This document shows positions 34,093 through 46,972 of a DNA stretch of 64,000 nucleotides, piece after piece. The translations under genes were made by a program, and so were the position numbers. The stretch lies in contig CM039508.1 in NCBI GenBank assembly GCA_022432975.1, positions 16,542,609 through 16,606,608 of the forward strand, written 5' to 3'. Each line of letters starts with the position of its first letter. The first letter of the stretch is position 1. Below the pieces are notes generated by a model, which was not told the DNA's origin, searched no databases, and was given only the letters and a program-made list of their open reading frames with translations. This DNA is from Begonia masoniana (lineage: Eukaryota > Streptophyta > Magnoliopsida > Cucurbitales > Begoniaceae).

Positions 34093-35000
34093 AGTCAATA
34101 TTGTTAAGAAACTTATATATAAATTATGGTTTCACTTGAAAACAAAGTGAGGGCAATATTTTTTTCTATGATGTATTGTATATAGTAAATGAAATATTCC
34201 ACTAGAGGTTCAAGTAATTCGATTTCAAAATATATTTTTATTGATAAAAATGAAAAAATGCATATATTGCTAAGCAAAAGAAAAATTTAAAAACATTGAA
34301 TTAATAATAGAAATTCTCAACTGTGTGGTAAACAAATCCAATCGACTACTTTTTTCCATGAATAAGCTACATGATTAGAGACATAGTGATTAGGATTAAA
34401 GACTTGATTATCAAGTTACCGAAGATGTTTATTTAAACTTTAAGTTTCTTTCTATTGGTGAGCGCATGAGTTTCTTCTACTTAATTTTGGATTGGTACAT
34501 GATTTATTACTTACACATTTATTTTTCACACAATTTATATTTGCCTAATTTGTGTGAGATATGATTTTTTAAGATTGTTACATAAGTTTCTCCTTGGAGG
34601 CCACAGGCCAGTCGGACCCTCTTTGAGGGTTGCTTTTCTCTAGTTTTCGTCGTGTTCTCCTCACGAGTCGTGATAGTTTTCATTTTGTGAATGTACACAT
34701 TAGTTTCAAATTCAATGACTTAAATTTAATCAATTAGTTTTTCATTACTTGTTGATTAAATATAATAATTTGTTTTTAAATTGATGATCTCAAAGTCCTT
34801 TGGGTTGGGCAGTCATACCCTCTTTGAGGATTGCTCTTCTTGAGTTTTCTTCGTGTTCTCCTCATGAGTCGTGATAGTTTTCCTTTTTGTGAATGTACTC
34901 ATTAGTTTCAAATTCAATGAATTATTATTATTTTTTTTGGTTATTTGTTGATTAAATATTATAATTCTCAATTTAAGAAGAAAAAAAAGGTGTCATTCCT
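34093..35000 (+). repeat. Probable copia 3' LTR with a 201-bp tandem duplication
   Basis: Two copies of a segment beginning cagtcggaccctctttgagg (34609) and cagtcataccctctttgagg (34810) share 'gtcgtgatagttttc' and 'attagtttcaaattcaatga'. Noncoding. Lying downstream of the plus-strand copia RT/RNase H, this is most easily read as its 3' LTR, but termini were not identified. Confidence 0.5.
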
Positions 35001-36357
35001 ATATTATAGTTAGAGTTCATGGTAAATGAACAATCATTTAGATTCTTCCCCATTCAATCAAACTAATGGTAGGCTCCATTAAACCTTTTCTGATACCTAT
35101 AAAAAAGCTAGAAACTAAACAAAAAAGCCATTGATCTTGCTATTGTTTCCATCCAAGAAGGGAACATGAGTTCATTTCTTTAAAACAACCTTTCTTTATA
35201 TATATATTTATCATGTAAAAGCTTGTGATAGTAGATTCCAACATTTTTCCACTCACCTTTGTAGTACCCCATTCACTCGATTAAAGGTAATAAATAGAGT
35301 AGTTGAAGGGGATGCATCATATTTTATTTCCTTGATTATTTCTAGAATTTACTTCTAAAATACATACCTAAACATGACAATATACAAATGAATCCAAAGC
35401 ATATAACTCTCCTTTAATTTGTCATCACTCCACTCATCCACCTCTCATGATTACTGTAAGTACATAAATAATGTATGATATATTCAAATAATGCTTGTGG
35501 AAACCACACTTCATGTCACATTTTGAATTTATGAGAAAAAAAATCCGAGTGGTTGAAATCCCACTAAGATAAAGCTACTTTTCATGTTAATTAAGGTTCT
35601 ATTTGGCATGAGATGAAGAAATGCTTATTTTTTTTAATTACGAATATTCTAATTTCTTTTTAAAGGAGATAAAATGATATTGGCTCAATATCACCCATAC
35701 TAAGAAAAAAATGGTGGCGGACTAAACTTATATTACTTATGAAAGGTGAGAGAGCTCGACATATGCATAGAGTTCTCTCCCTTAATTAAGGTGTTTTTTG
35801 TTTTAAAACCCAAGAAAATATTCGTATGAGTTTGAACGCAGAGCGGACAACATCTTCTTAAAGAGAGTGGTGCTGGACAAAAATTATTTTAATCTACTTT
35901 TAAAATTTAATTTTTATATATATATTTGCTACAAAAAAAACCACGTGGATGTATTATATGGAGGAATGTGTACCTCCGTGTGCACAATAGGGGGTTTTAC
36001 ACGAGAATTGAAAAATGTGCTCATAAGGATTTGGGATTGATTTTACCTCATTGAAAAATGTACTAAATAGGAGGAGTCGTTTGGGATGAGTTGACAAAAT
36101 TTAGTAGAGATAAAATTTTATATTCAATTTTTAAATTTAAAAATAATGAATGAACATGTTGATATAAAACATTTTATAAAAAAATAGTTAGAAAACATAC
36201 AATAGAGCGAAGGTAAAAAATATTACAAGATAGTGTGATACATACACAAAGTAAGCCTCTAATATATAAAAAAGTGTTAGTGAAAATGAAGTTATTCACT
36301 TATTTCAGACACACCATGTCAATGACTTAACAGAAATAAATAAATAACGGTGATACT
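35001..36357. other. No gene seen
   Basis: AT-rich DNA with stops in all frames. I see no domain, no long repeat and no RNA gene. Confidence 0.5.
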
Positions 36358-36906
36358 TACGTTGTAACGACCCCAGCCAGGAGCCGTCACGTGTTCATAA
36401 TCTTTCATTAATCGTTTGCTTGACTTTTACTTTTACATTCACTTACTACATATTATATTATATTTTTTTTTTTATTTATTTTCTTTCCTAAACTGGAAAC
36501 AGAGACGTAGAACCATCAAGGAAGACGAATCCTCTCGTGTTCGACTTTCTACGCCTCGTCGGCTCAAACTTTCACAGAGTCGAGCGACTAGACTCGGTCA
36601 TCGGTTTCTTGACAAATTCGGGCAAAGGAGAAATGCCCTCAACTCTCTTAACATAATTCTACTTGGGTTTGCATGGGTTGCATGTGTTGGCAACCCTCAG
36701 AAATTTCATCGTCCGGTCATCACGTGCATTACGCGTGTCTCGCTTAACACCGCCTAAAAGGAGACATCTTCCGGTGGGCACGTGGGCCTCGCGTGCTCAA
36801 TTAAAAGCATCATCCGGTGACATCCACCGGTCACTAGACAACAAGATAACATTTACAACTTCTACCGGTGACGTCATCCGGAAGACTAAACCATCAATCT
36901 ACTAAC

Positions 36907-38037
36907 ATTCGGCATCTGCCGATGACGCCAGCCGGAAGACTAAACCATCCAACTACAATCCTTCGCATCTGCCGATGACGTCAGCCGGAAGACTAAACCA
37001 TCCAACTACTATCCTTCGGCATCTGCCGATGACGTCAGCCGGAAGACTAAACCATCCAACTACAATCCTTCGCATCTGCCGATGACGTCAGCCGGAAGAC
37101 TAACCATCCAACTACAATCCTTCGCATCTGCCGATGACGTCAGCCGGAAGACTAACCATCCAACTACAATCCTTCGCATCTGCCGATGACGTCAGCCGGA
37201 AGACTAACCATCCAACTACAATCCTTCGCATCTGCCGATGACGTCAGCCGGAAGACTAAACCATCCAACTACTATCCTTCGGCATCTGCCGATGACGTCA
37301 GCCGGAAGACTAAACCATCCAACTACAATCCTTCGGCATCTGCCGATGACGTCAGCCGGAAGACTAACCATCCAACTACTATCCTTCGGCATCTGCCGAT
37401 GACGTCAGCCGGAAGACTAACCATCCAACTACAATCCTTCGCATCTGCCGATGACGTCAGCCGGAAGACTAAACCATCCAACTACTATCCTTCGGCATCT
37501 GCCGATGACGTCAGCCGGAAGACTAACCATCCAACTACAATCCTTCGGCATCTGCCGATGACGTCAGCCGGAAGACTAACCATCCAACTACTATCCTTCG
37601 GCATCTGCCGATGACGTCAGCCGGAAGACTAAACCATCCAACTACAATCCTTCGGCATCTGCCGATGACGTCAGCCGGAAGACTAACCATCCAACTACAA
37701 TCCTTCGGCATCTGCCGATGACGTCAGCCGGAAGACTAACCATCCAACTACAATCCTTCGCATCTGCCGATGACGTCAGCCGGAAGACTAAACCATCCAA
37801 CTACTATCCTTCGGCATCTGCCGATGACGTCAGCCGGAAGACTAACCATCCAACTACAATCCTTCGCATCTGCCGATGACGTCAGCCGGAAGACTAACCA
37901 TCCAACTACTATCCTTCGGCATCTGCCGATGACGTCAGCCGCTACTATCCTTCGGCATCTGCCGATGACGTCAGCCGGAAGACTAAACCATCCAACTACT
38001 ATCCTTCGGCATCTGCCGATGACGTCAGCCGGAAGGT
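36907..38037. repeat. 52-54-bp tandem array, 22 copies, each with TGACGTCA
   Basis: The unit combines 'catctgccgatgacgtcagc' and 'cggaagactaaccatccaac', in forms with gc/ggc and taacc/taaacc. I count 22 units; the first has tgacgcca and the other 21 keep the palindrome tgacgtca. One unit near 37940 has lost its middle. No spacers, so it is not a CRISPR array. Open frames of 142 and 91 codons across it are repeat artefacts. Confidence 0.96.
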
Positions 38038-38654
38038 TATCTTAACCAGCTCCTATCACAAGACAGAAAATACTACAACCTTTATCATCTTCACCCAATA
38101 GAACTTACCATAACTCACCTGAATCATAACCTAGTAACCATAAACCTCAAAGAGTAAGAAACATGATCTCATCCAAAATACACAAAGCGGAAGACTTAGA
38201 CGACAATCTTTTAATAATCCTCAGATTCAATAATTAAACCAGACAAATCTCAAGATTCAACGTTCCAAATTAGCCTTAACCTATTTAGACTGTCATATCC
38301 ATTATCTTAATAGAAATCATAAAACGTTAACCAGGGGTCATGAATCGCCTTTCCAGTCCTGCACTATCCCTTTGAGCTTCCTCCAGCAACCAGCCTTAAG
38401 CATCCTCTTTGAACATAGTATCCTCACCTGTACCTTCTTCACCTACACCATAAGGTTCAACTATAAGCCTAATGCTTAGTAAGGAATGCATACTGACAGA
38501 TATACATGAGTGCACAAATTAAGGAACACAAGTTCATAAACCTTTCTTCATTCATGTTCATTTTCATTATCTTCATGGCATGTATTAAGGCAGGAGACGA
38601 AGGAAAAAGACAGGGGTTCATAGTCATTTGCCTATCGCGGCAATCATAGTAACG

Positions 38655-38800
38655 ACTAACTCGGCCTCCACCAGTGGGAGAATTCGCGAGCCATACACGT
38701 CATCAACTCGGCCTCCACCAGGGGGAGAATTCGCGAGCCATACATGTCATCAGCTCGGCCTCCACCAGGGGGAGAATCCGCGAGCTATACTTGTCATGGT
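38655..38800. repeat. 45-bp tandem repeat, three copies
   Basis: Three copies of a unit with ctcggcctccaccag and agaattcgcgagccatac, spaced about 45 bp. A comparable ccaccag...gaggatccgcga box occurs in the solo LTR 31307-34087, so this box is shared between two LTR families. Confidence 0.9.
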
Positions 38801-39780
38801 CTCTTTTCCCCGTCCTGCACTTAATCATGATTACATTTACTTTTCATGTTCTTAACTCAGTCATAAACGTGGACTCAATACATAAACATGAAGTTCACAG
38901 AGAGGAATCATACCATAAGGACAAGCAAAACATCCTGTAACTTAATATCTTATTACACAATTTCTTCATATCATGGCAATAACTAGTCATAGTCAACAGA
39001 CCGACATCTCAATGATTTCCTAATACCCTTGTGGTGTAGGGCCCTAGTGGCCGGAAATCTTAATACATTCACTTACCTGGATTCCTTAGCAATCCGAGCT
39101 TCTTCCCTTTAAACTTCTTCACCTAAAACATGTACATTACAGTAGTTAAAACAAAGGTCCTAATAGCTCTAATCATAAATCGTCCTAGGACTCTAATAGC
39201 TAAAGTCATTCCTAAATACTCTGTTTGATACCCGTGTTGCCAGAAATCCAAAAATAGGTGGACAGGTTCTACCATCGATTGAAGCTGAGTTGATTACTCT
39301 AAATGATCAGAATCGATTCGGAAATGACGTTACCACACTCAGTTAACACAATGTTCTAATATCACACGACCATTGATAAAGACCGAAACTCAAATGCCGA
39401 GCTGAGAACAGGGTAACAAACTAATAGATAGCCACAATGTCAATGTATACCTCGGATATGGATTCGTAGAGGAAAGGCAAGCTGAAACCAGCCGTCGGTA
39501 AAGGAAAGTTCTGGTAGCCGAGAGCAAGAACTTGGGAGGGAAGAAATCGCCGAGAGGGAATGTCGGCTACAGTGGTAATAAATGAGGTTTAAGGTTTCCA
39601 TTTCCTATTTATACTCAATCCATCAATTTTAATTACAAAACTGCCACCCAACCTAGTTTTACTCAACTTGTAATAAATTTGTCTTAACATTAAATTTAAA
39701 TCATAAAGGTTAAATAAGAGGGGGTGACAATGAAAGTGGCCAGAAAATCACCTGGCCGAAATGTCGGGTGTTACATACGT

Positions 39781-41047
39781 GCTTGCAACAACCACATGAC
39801 CTTGATTAGGCTTTTGATTTTGCACAAAGAGACACAGTCTTCATCTGTCCCAATAGATGTAGCTTGCATGAAATAAAGAAAATTGTGTTTCTTTCCTCTG
39901 ACGACTACCACCAACCCCTTGGTGAGCTTCCACTTATCTTCACCAAAGTGATTATGGTATCCCTCATCATCAAGTACACCAGTGGAGATCAAATTTAGGC
40001 GAATATCAAGAACATGTCTCATATTCTTCAAACACAATCAACATTTGGCATCAGTATTCATGTAGACATCACCCATGCATACGATCCTGCACTCTGCACC
40101 GTTCCTCATCTTCACATGACCAAACTCATTATCACTGTAGGTAGAAAACATCATGCAAGAAGCAACGTGGTATGAAGCACCAGAATCAAATACCCAACGA
40201 GAATCTTAACATGTGAGGTTAACACTGCTATCATCGCAGATAATAGTTACATCTCCATTTACAAATGTTGTAGTAATAGTGTCATCAATCTTGCCTTCGC
40301 CTTTTTTATTCTGTTTTTATTCTCTCAACCATTTTTTCCACTGAGATTTTCTTGTGTTCTAGCTTGTCACAGTGGAAACATATGAAATCATTCCTTATCT
40401 GAGACTTCCCTCGTGATCTATCATTGTTGTTACGGCTCTTCTGGTTCTTTCTCTTACTCTTACTCCTACCTCGTCTCTCTAAAACTAGAACCGAACTCTG
40501 CGCAATTAGCCCTCGCTCCTTTCTTCTGTTTTCTTCATTCAACATACTTTCTTTCACAATCTTCATAATGAGAACACCATATGAAGCGGAATTGCTAAGA
40601 GAAACAACAAGAGTTTGTCAACTATCAAGCAATGAACTAATCAAACACAAAACATGTATCTCATCATCTAGCTTCATGTCAAGTGCTGCCAACTGATTCA
40701 GAATTCCCTGAAAAATATTCAAGTTATTAGAAACTGGAGTTCCATCTTTGTATCGGAGATACATTAATTTTCTGAAAAGATAAGCTTTATCATGAGCATT
40801 TTTGTATTCATACAACTCCTTTAGAATCTTCCAAACCTTGTTGGCGTTTGTCTCCATTGGCAACATGCTGATAACTGTCAAATTTTGGTAATGGCTTTCC
40901 TGTTCAACTTGGCCCAATCTTTTCAGACATCTCGTTTGATTTGCCCTCATCTTCCAAGAGCGTGTCTTCATAATCTAGACAATATAATTAGTCTTTCATT
41001 CGCGACATCCAAATAGAGTAATTGGTAGCTCTGAGCTTAATCATAGT
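39781..41047 (-). pseudogene. Ty1/copia gag and protease region (5' half of an element)
   Basis: On the minus strand: gag near 40618-40971 (VWKILKELYEYKNAHDKAYL, FRKLMYLRYKDGTPV), a damaged zinc knuckle near 40340-40385 (CFHCDKLEHKK, final Cys lost), the protease WVFDSGASYHVAS near 40150-40200 (D-S-G), and the pre-integrase region (MRHVLDIRLNLISTGVLDDEG) to 39781. Several stops and frame changes. The element stops at the solo LTR 36363-39775; beyond it I cannot find the rest of pol, so the 3' half was probably deleted. Confidence 0.85.
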
Positions 41048-41052
41048 ATTAC

Positions 41053-43081
41053 TGTAGAACCTGGTATGGTCCACCTTAATTAATAACATCATTTAGTAAC
41101 TTTCATTCTTGTGAAAATGAGTGATTATGATTGGTTGTTTAAATAGGTTAAGAATTTTCTAACTAAGGACAAATGTGTAATTTGGGAAGACTAGCGTATA
41201 AATGAGGTCAGCTAAGGGATTTAGCCATCACTGTTTCATTTCTTCTTTTGGCGTTCAGCTTAGCTAAGCAAAATTTCTCTCGGCGATTTTCTCTCCCATT
41301 TTCTTCAAGCTAGGTAAGTCCTACTTCAATTTCTTGCTACATTGTAACTGTCTATGATTGGGAGAAATTGTAATGCGAGTTTTGGGAATGCTGTGAATAA
41401 GAACTAGCTCGGGTTTTGGGGTGAATCGGGAATGCACAATGAACTGAGCTCCCAAATTAGTTTCCTTAGATTTCTGGATGGTTAGAATGAAGTTTAGTGA
41501 AGATTTAATTAATGCTCGGTTTATGGTTTTAGGTTTAAGCAAACTCCTGAGGTAGATTTCAACCAAGCTCTTTCTAGAGACCAAGTAAGTAGAGTATGTG
41601 TGTACCTTTGGGTCTACATCACAAAACAGTAGGTTTATGCTTGTTTGAATGTTTTCTGCATGTCATGTATCATGTTTTTGGAAAGAACACAAAAATGAAT
41701 TTACATGTAATGGCATGGTAAGGCATGAACAGATTGTAACAGACCAACTGTTAAGGGAACTAATCCGCCTCTTAATTGATGAAAAAGATGTATGACTTTG
41801 GAAAAATTGATCCACTTCCCAATGGAATTTAGGTTCAGATCCGCTGTTAAGGGAACTAATCCGCCCCTTAATCGATGAAGAGGATGTATGACTTTGTGAA
41901 AATAGAAACTGCATGACTAGGATTTATGTTTCAGCTTATCATTTCATTATTGCTCTACTTATTTAGCATTAGGCTAATAGATGAGTTTTGTGATGTAGGT
42001 GCTAAGGTTGCAACAGGTGAATTCTCTGAATATATTGAAGAATAGGTGAAGTTGATGGAGCACAGCTATGCCACGGTTTGGTACTCTGATGAGGCAGTTT
42101 AACTAATGTCAGTAGGTGTGAAAGTCTAGTTGACAATGGTTCAGTTTTAGTATGCTAAGAATGTTAATGACAGCAGAAGTTTAATGTTTTTATAAATTTT
42201 GGAGCTTTTCTGATTATGAAAAACATGATTTGGTTTTAGTTGTAGATTGTTATTCTACATTTATAAAGTTGTGGATTTATGTTGTTTTGAATAGCTGCAG
42301 TTAAAATTTATAAGTTTTTTTAGTAGGCAGAGTTGTCTGTTTGTTTAGAGTGTTATTGTTCACCGGTGGATGCAGTCTATCGGTGAATGTAATCTATCGG
42401 TGGATGTAATCTATCGGTGGATATAGTCTATCGGTAGATGTAGTCTATCGGTGGATGTTGTCGAACGGTGGATATGATTAATAGGTTTTGTCATTTTGTG
42501 ATCGGTGGATATGAGTAATAGTTTTTGTCGTTTTGTGATCGGTGGATGTGAGTAATAGGTTTTGTCGTTTTGTGATCGGTGGACGTGAGTAATAGATTTT
42601 TTCGCTTCGTGATGGGTGGGTGTGAGCGGTAGATGTGAGTAGTAATTTTGTCACTTTGTGATCGGTGGATGTGAGCAGTAAACGTGAGAAGTCAACGTGT
42701 TGTTCGGCTGACGTGAGCGGTGGACGTTGGTAGCAGAAAAAGCCTTTTGTTTCTGCTTCTACCGCTGACACTGTTTAGCGGTGGATGTCTACTATTATTG
42801 TTTCTACTGCTGAGACTATTCTGTTTCTAATAATACCACTAGAACTATTCAGCGGTAGATGTGTTCTGTTTTTCTTTTGTCTTCTTTCAACCAACAGTCT
42901 TTAATATTTTAATTATTTAATGAATGTCGTTTTATACAAATATTTTCCGCTGCAAGTTTTCTTTTATGTTTAAGGATCAAATTTTGATTTTTGAATGAAA
43001 TTTTAAGATTTTCTCAAAATGTCATAGTTCGGTTCAGTATTATGTGTAGCGAACCAGGTTTATATAATTCGGGGCGTTACA
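41053..43081 (+). mobile_element. Solo LTR (2029 bp) inserted near the copia gag start
   Basis: It starts tgtagaacctgg and ends ggggcgttaca, with perfect target duplications attac (41048-41052 and 43082-43086). Plus-strand signals: TATA-like gtataaatga near 41205, ctag|gtaagt at 41310-41319, a decayed tag|agaccaa|gtaagt (41575-41590), two copies of an approximately 100-bp box (41745-41890), and tgatgtag|gtg at 41991-42001. Tandem words 'tctatcggtggatgtaa' at 42365-42440 and a roughly 37-bp unit at 42470-42690 follow. Confidence 0.95.
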
Positions 43082-43086
43082 ATTAC

Positions 43087-43176
43087 TACTGTTACTAGAC
43101 TCCTCCATTTGACAAGCAGAAGAATAACTACCAAAACAATGTTGCTCTAATATTACTCGTTGAGAAAAAGACCAAT
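43087..43176 (-). pseudogene. Start of the copia gag and leader
   Basis: On the minus strand the gag begins with MEESSNSSN near 43112, just before the solo LTR insertion. The frame resumes on the far side (41047 leftwards) with IKLRATNYSIWMSRMKD, a typical copia gag start. Between 43112 and the LTR border near 43177 is a short leader without a clean primer-binding site. Confidence 0.65.
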
Positions 43177-43785
43177 GTCAACTCTCGACACCAAGAATGC
43201 ACAGTGCAACAAAAATATCTTTTTTTTTTTCTTTGTGTAATCAATAGCAATAAGTGATAATAAATCACCTAAAAAATTAACCAGATTAATTTTTATTGTG
43301 GAAAACACTTGAAATAGAGAGTAAAAAACCATGGGACCCGTAAGCCACATAATCAACCTTCTACTATATCACAAATAATGAGTAGAATCAAAGTTCTCTC
43401 TAGATCATCATACTAGAGGCATACAATAATTTCATCAAGACTAAAAAACAATCGTGGAAGAAAACAAAAAATTAAGAGAGGATAAATATAGGGTACAAAA
43501 CTGTAGTTTCATTTTTACCCTACCCGACAGTAGTAGAAACCACTAAATATGATCTCCATTGTTTAGAATGTACCTCTGTAAGTTACAAACCAACTGTCAA
43601 AGCTTCAAGACGATCCAAGGGTTGAAACTTGAGGAAACAAAATACTGGTTCAGTTGCTCTGAAATTTCTGTTAATCTTTTTACTTTTCTCTTCTTTTTTT
43701 TCTTTTTTTTTTCATTATCACTGTAGGGTTTCTTTAGGCACAAAGCCTTTTATAGTCTTAGCCCAAAATATGGGGTGAGCCCAAC
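43177..43785 (-). repeat. Probable 5' LTR of the copia element
   Basis: Read on the minus strand it starts tgttgggctc and ends gagagttgaca, giving TG...CA termini and about 609 bp. A TATA-like sequence ctataaaagg lies at about 43744-43754, and a run of a/g follows. There is no second LTR in the window to confirm the borders. Confidence 0.6.
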
Positions 43786-45238
43786 ACTTTTAAGACTGGA
43801 GTTTTGGAATTTCAAGATATATAAAACTTTGCAAAAACATTCGCCTGAACTAGAACTCCTTATAAGTTGATTATCTTCAATTTACATTGAAGCGGACTTC
43901 TGCTTTGAAACTCGTAGTTCCGTAAAGTCAAAATATAGGAACTCCGCTATATTCATCACTCTGAACTGGAACTCCGTATACTTCTAATTTTGCAATTTAC
44001 ATTGAAACGCACTTCCACTTTGAAACCCAAAGCTCAGCAAAATTCGCAGTATATGAAAATTTTCTAGATAATTAATTTCTATTAATGTAATCATGAACAA
44101 TAACGAATGATGTATGAGTTCATTAACTTAGAATTAATAAACATATTTTGTCAATTATCTAAACTACACATATAACAAATCGATCCCTAAAAACACTTTC
44201 CACTTAACCTTGTGCCTAATTTCTCTTTTAAAAAAGCTAAAACGATTTGTTGAAAATGATTCTACCTTAGATAATTTAGTCATTTTCTTAATCATTTGCT
44301 CTTAGACTTTGTTGTAGGAAAATATTTGCTGTAGCTACTGTTTGTTTGTTTTTAGCAAGCTTATCATGTTGGTGGATTTCTCCTCATTATTATCTAAACG
44401 AAGATGAACTATTCATACTTTTAGGTTAATAATTGAAGCATCTTTTACAATAGAAAACGAACTCCCCTCTACATGGCTTCTTTTGTTTGTTATAGTTGAG
44501 TTGGTTCAGCTTTTCCTTTTGCTTTCTCTCTCTTTTTTACTTTTTATTTTTTCATTTTAGGATTTTTTGTTTGGGTAAGGTAAAACAACCTAATTTTCGA
44601 GACTCTTTGTCAAACTATTCCCTCTGGGCATTACAATTCAGCGCTTGCCTTGTAGGTGCATGAACGTATTTCTACATAACAAATAACTTGATCCGTACAT
44701 GGAAAGAGCTCTAATTTACCTAGTGGCTTAGCAACGAGACATTAGTAAACTAAATGATCAATTAATTATAAAACTTAAATTATTGTAGGAAAAATAGATA
44801 TGAGAATGAAATGGAAAAGCAAAAATGAAGTATTAACTCATTAGATGAACAAAGAGATGCGTTTTAGTTACGTGAATCATCATTAGATAGTTAATAAATT
44901 AATTAAGGAATGGGGTTGCGATTGGTTTTGGATTTGATCCTCAGTATCATGTTCTCAAAATAATATCAATAATCCAATCAATTGGATAAGATACCATTAT
45001 TTAAGATACCATTATTAGTGGGAAATAAAGTTAAAGTAACTATACTTGAATTAAACCTTTAAAAATTGATTAAATGAACTATTAAACATTAATAAATTTC
45101 AACAAAACTTTGTGTGAGTTCTGGTAGAGATATAAATGTCCTTGATTTGTACGGTCAATTAACAATTACATATAATTATATATTCTATTATTTTGTTCTC
45201 CTTCTTATTATCTTGTGAGTGACATCTTGTAGTCCATT
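43786..45238. other. No gene seen; one approximately 95-bp duplication
   Basis: AT-rich DNA. Two diverged copies of a segment with 'gaactccttataagttg' and 'caatttacattgaagcggac' lie at about 43845-43935 and 43960-44045. Otherwise no domain, RNA gene or element is recognised. Confidence 0.5.
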
Positions 45239-45840
45239 TAGAGGTGTCAAAGAAGCGAGCTCATCTGGCTTGGCATTGTAGCAAGCTCGTCTCGATTCGA
45301 CTCGTTTAACTTTGTCTTACGAGCTTATTCGGGTTGGAATTTTTTTTGGATAGACTCGATAAATTCGACTTGTTGGGCTCGGTTCAGTGAGCTCGTTGGT
45401 CATCCCTAATTGCAAATAATCATCAATTAGATCATCTTAAATAATTTTTTTTTAAATATTGTCATTTTATATATTAATATAATAATTTTGTTACGTAAAT
45501 GACTAACTATTATATTTTGACACTATAATGATAAATAATCATTCTAATTTTAATAACTAATTTTTTTAAAAAATGTACATTACATTTAGATAAATTCAAA
45601 ATATTTATGCATCTTTAGTTCCTTAGGCTACTCGTTAATGTTTGTTAGGCTCATTTAGTCGGCTAAGCTAGACTCATTTCACATTGGCTCGCAAACCAGC
45701 TCAGATTAAAAAAAATTTTGGTCAGACTTGTTAGGCTTGGCTCGTTGAGCTCCCTAGGCTCATTAGACTCAGATCATTCAACTCGTTAAATTCGGTGAAC
45801 TAGATTTTTTTAAACTCAACCGGCTCGTTTGTCATCTTTA
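45239..45840. mobile_element. hAT-like non-autonomous element (602 bp)
   Basis: The ends tagaggtgtcaaagaagcga and, in reverse complement, taaagatgacaaacgagccg form imperfect terminal inverted repeats of the hAT type. They are flanked by 8-bp agtccatt (45231-45238) and attccatt (45841-45848), seven of eight identical. The inside is rich in gctcgtt/gagctcg words near both ends and AT-rich in the middle. No transposase. Confidence 0.72.
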
Positions 45841-45848
45841 ATTCCATT

Positions 45849-46963
45849 TGATATCCACATCCCCATTCAAACAAGATGATTGGATAAAAGGGATCAACTC
45901 AACCGAAGAGAGATATGGATATCAAGTGGAATACAAGAGGTCACTCTCAAGTTTACGTCCTCCAAATTCATCGTTTGCCAAGTGAGCGCATAACTCATTA
46001 ATAATAACATGACTTAAGAATAATTTTAAATCTTTCCGATCTGACATATAATTTATTATTGATAAAAGAAATTATGATGTATTATGAAGTCAGCGTATGG
46101 ATTAAAATATAACGGTAACATTTATCGATGCGGCTAACTATTATTTGGTGTGTTCTAAATGGTAGATGTGTAAAGGGCTCCTCCTATGGGTTGGAATGGT
46201 GTAACACATTAACTACAAGACATCAAATATAACATGTATGAATAATTATTTGTAGTGGGATTGGAGACATGAATCACCATTGGGTTTGGTGTTATTATAG
46301 AGGTGGCAAACAAGGCATATAGTTGTGGTGGGGCTCAGTCCTCTCTCTTTGGTTCCCACTCTCCTCTTTCTTCTTTGTTTAGCTTTTTATGACTAAAGAA
46401 AAGATACCTCTCCAGCAAATATGCATACATTTCATATATGATACAACACATTTTTTATTAACTCCAAGAATAAATTCGTACAAGTTCGAGTTTAAATCAG
46501 ACAATATTGTACTGAAAACACCAGATGAATTCACATTTATAATTTTTGAAATATAAGTAGTGATTATTATTTTGCATATATTTTAATTGATTTCAACTGA
46601 CAACACATTAATGTGTAAATTACTAAAATGTTATTAGGAAAAAACACAATAAGAAGAGAAATTTAATGTATCAAATGAGATTTAAAGATTTGATCTTAAA
46701 CTACGTTGATACGCCAAAAAGTAGAACAATCTAAACACGAGATCAATGAGAAATAACAAATAAATTGGCATGAGTCATGAGACAACAAACCTAGATCATA
46801 TCATAATCGTTGAACTAAACTAGCTAAGCTACTTAAAGATATATGTCGTCAGCTTAGAAAAAAAAAACTAGACGTGTTTTTAAATAAAGAAAATTATTCT
46901 GATCTAGAATATCATATCCAAAGTTTTATACTTAACAGTAGTTATTAGAAATTCAATTTTAAG
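45849..46963. other. No gene seen
   Basis: AT-rich intergenic DNA with no recognisable feature. Confidence 0.5.
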
Positions 46964-46972
46964 TTAATTTTA

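Larger units (their letters stand above)
36363..39775 (-). mobile_element. Solo LTR (3413 bp) with a TGACGTCA-containing array
   Basis: On the plus strand it starts tgtaacgaccc and ends gtcgggtgttaca, with perfect target duplications tacgt (36358-36362 and 39776-39780). Minus-strand signals: a clear TATA box gtataaatagg near 39605-39615, a donor-like gag|gtata at 39449, ctaag|gaatccag|gtaagt (39071-39089), and tggtgtag|gtg at 38451-38460. The tandem array at 36907-38037 lies downstream of these on the minus strand. Confidence 0.95.

Noticed and set aside
37186..38045. Open frames of 142 and 91 codons read as a repetitive protein
   Set aside because: They run only across the 52-54-bp tandem array, change frame with each length variant, and have no start context or non-repeat sequence.
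40424..40696. 90-codon plus-strand frame
   Set aside because: Antisense to the copia gag, whose minus-strand frame carries recognisable domains.
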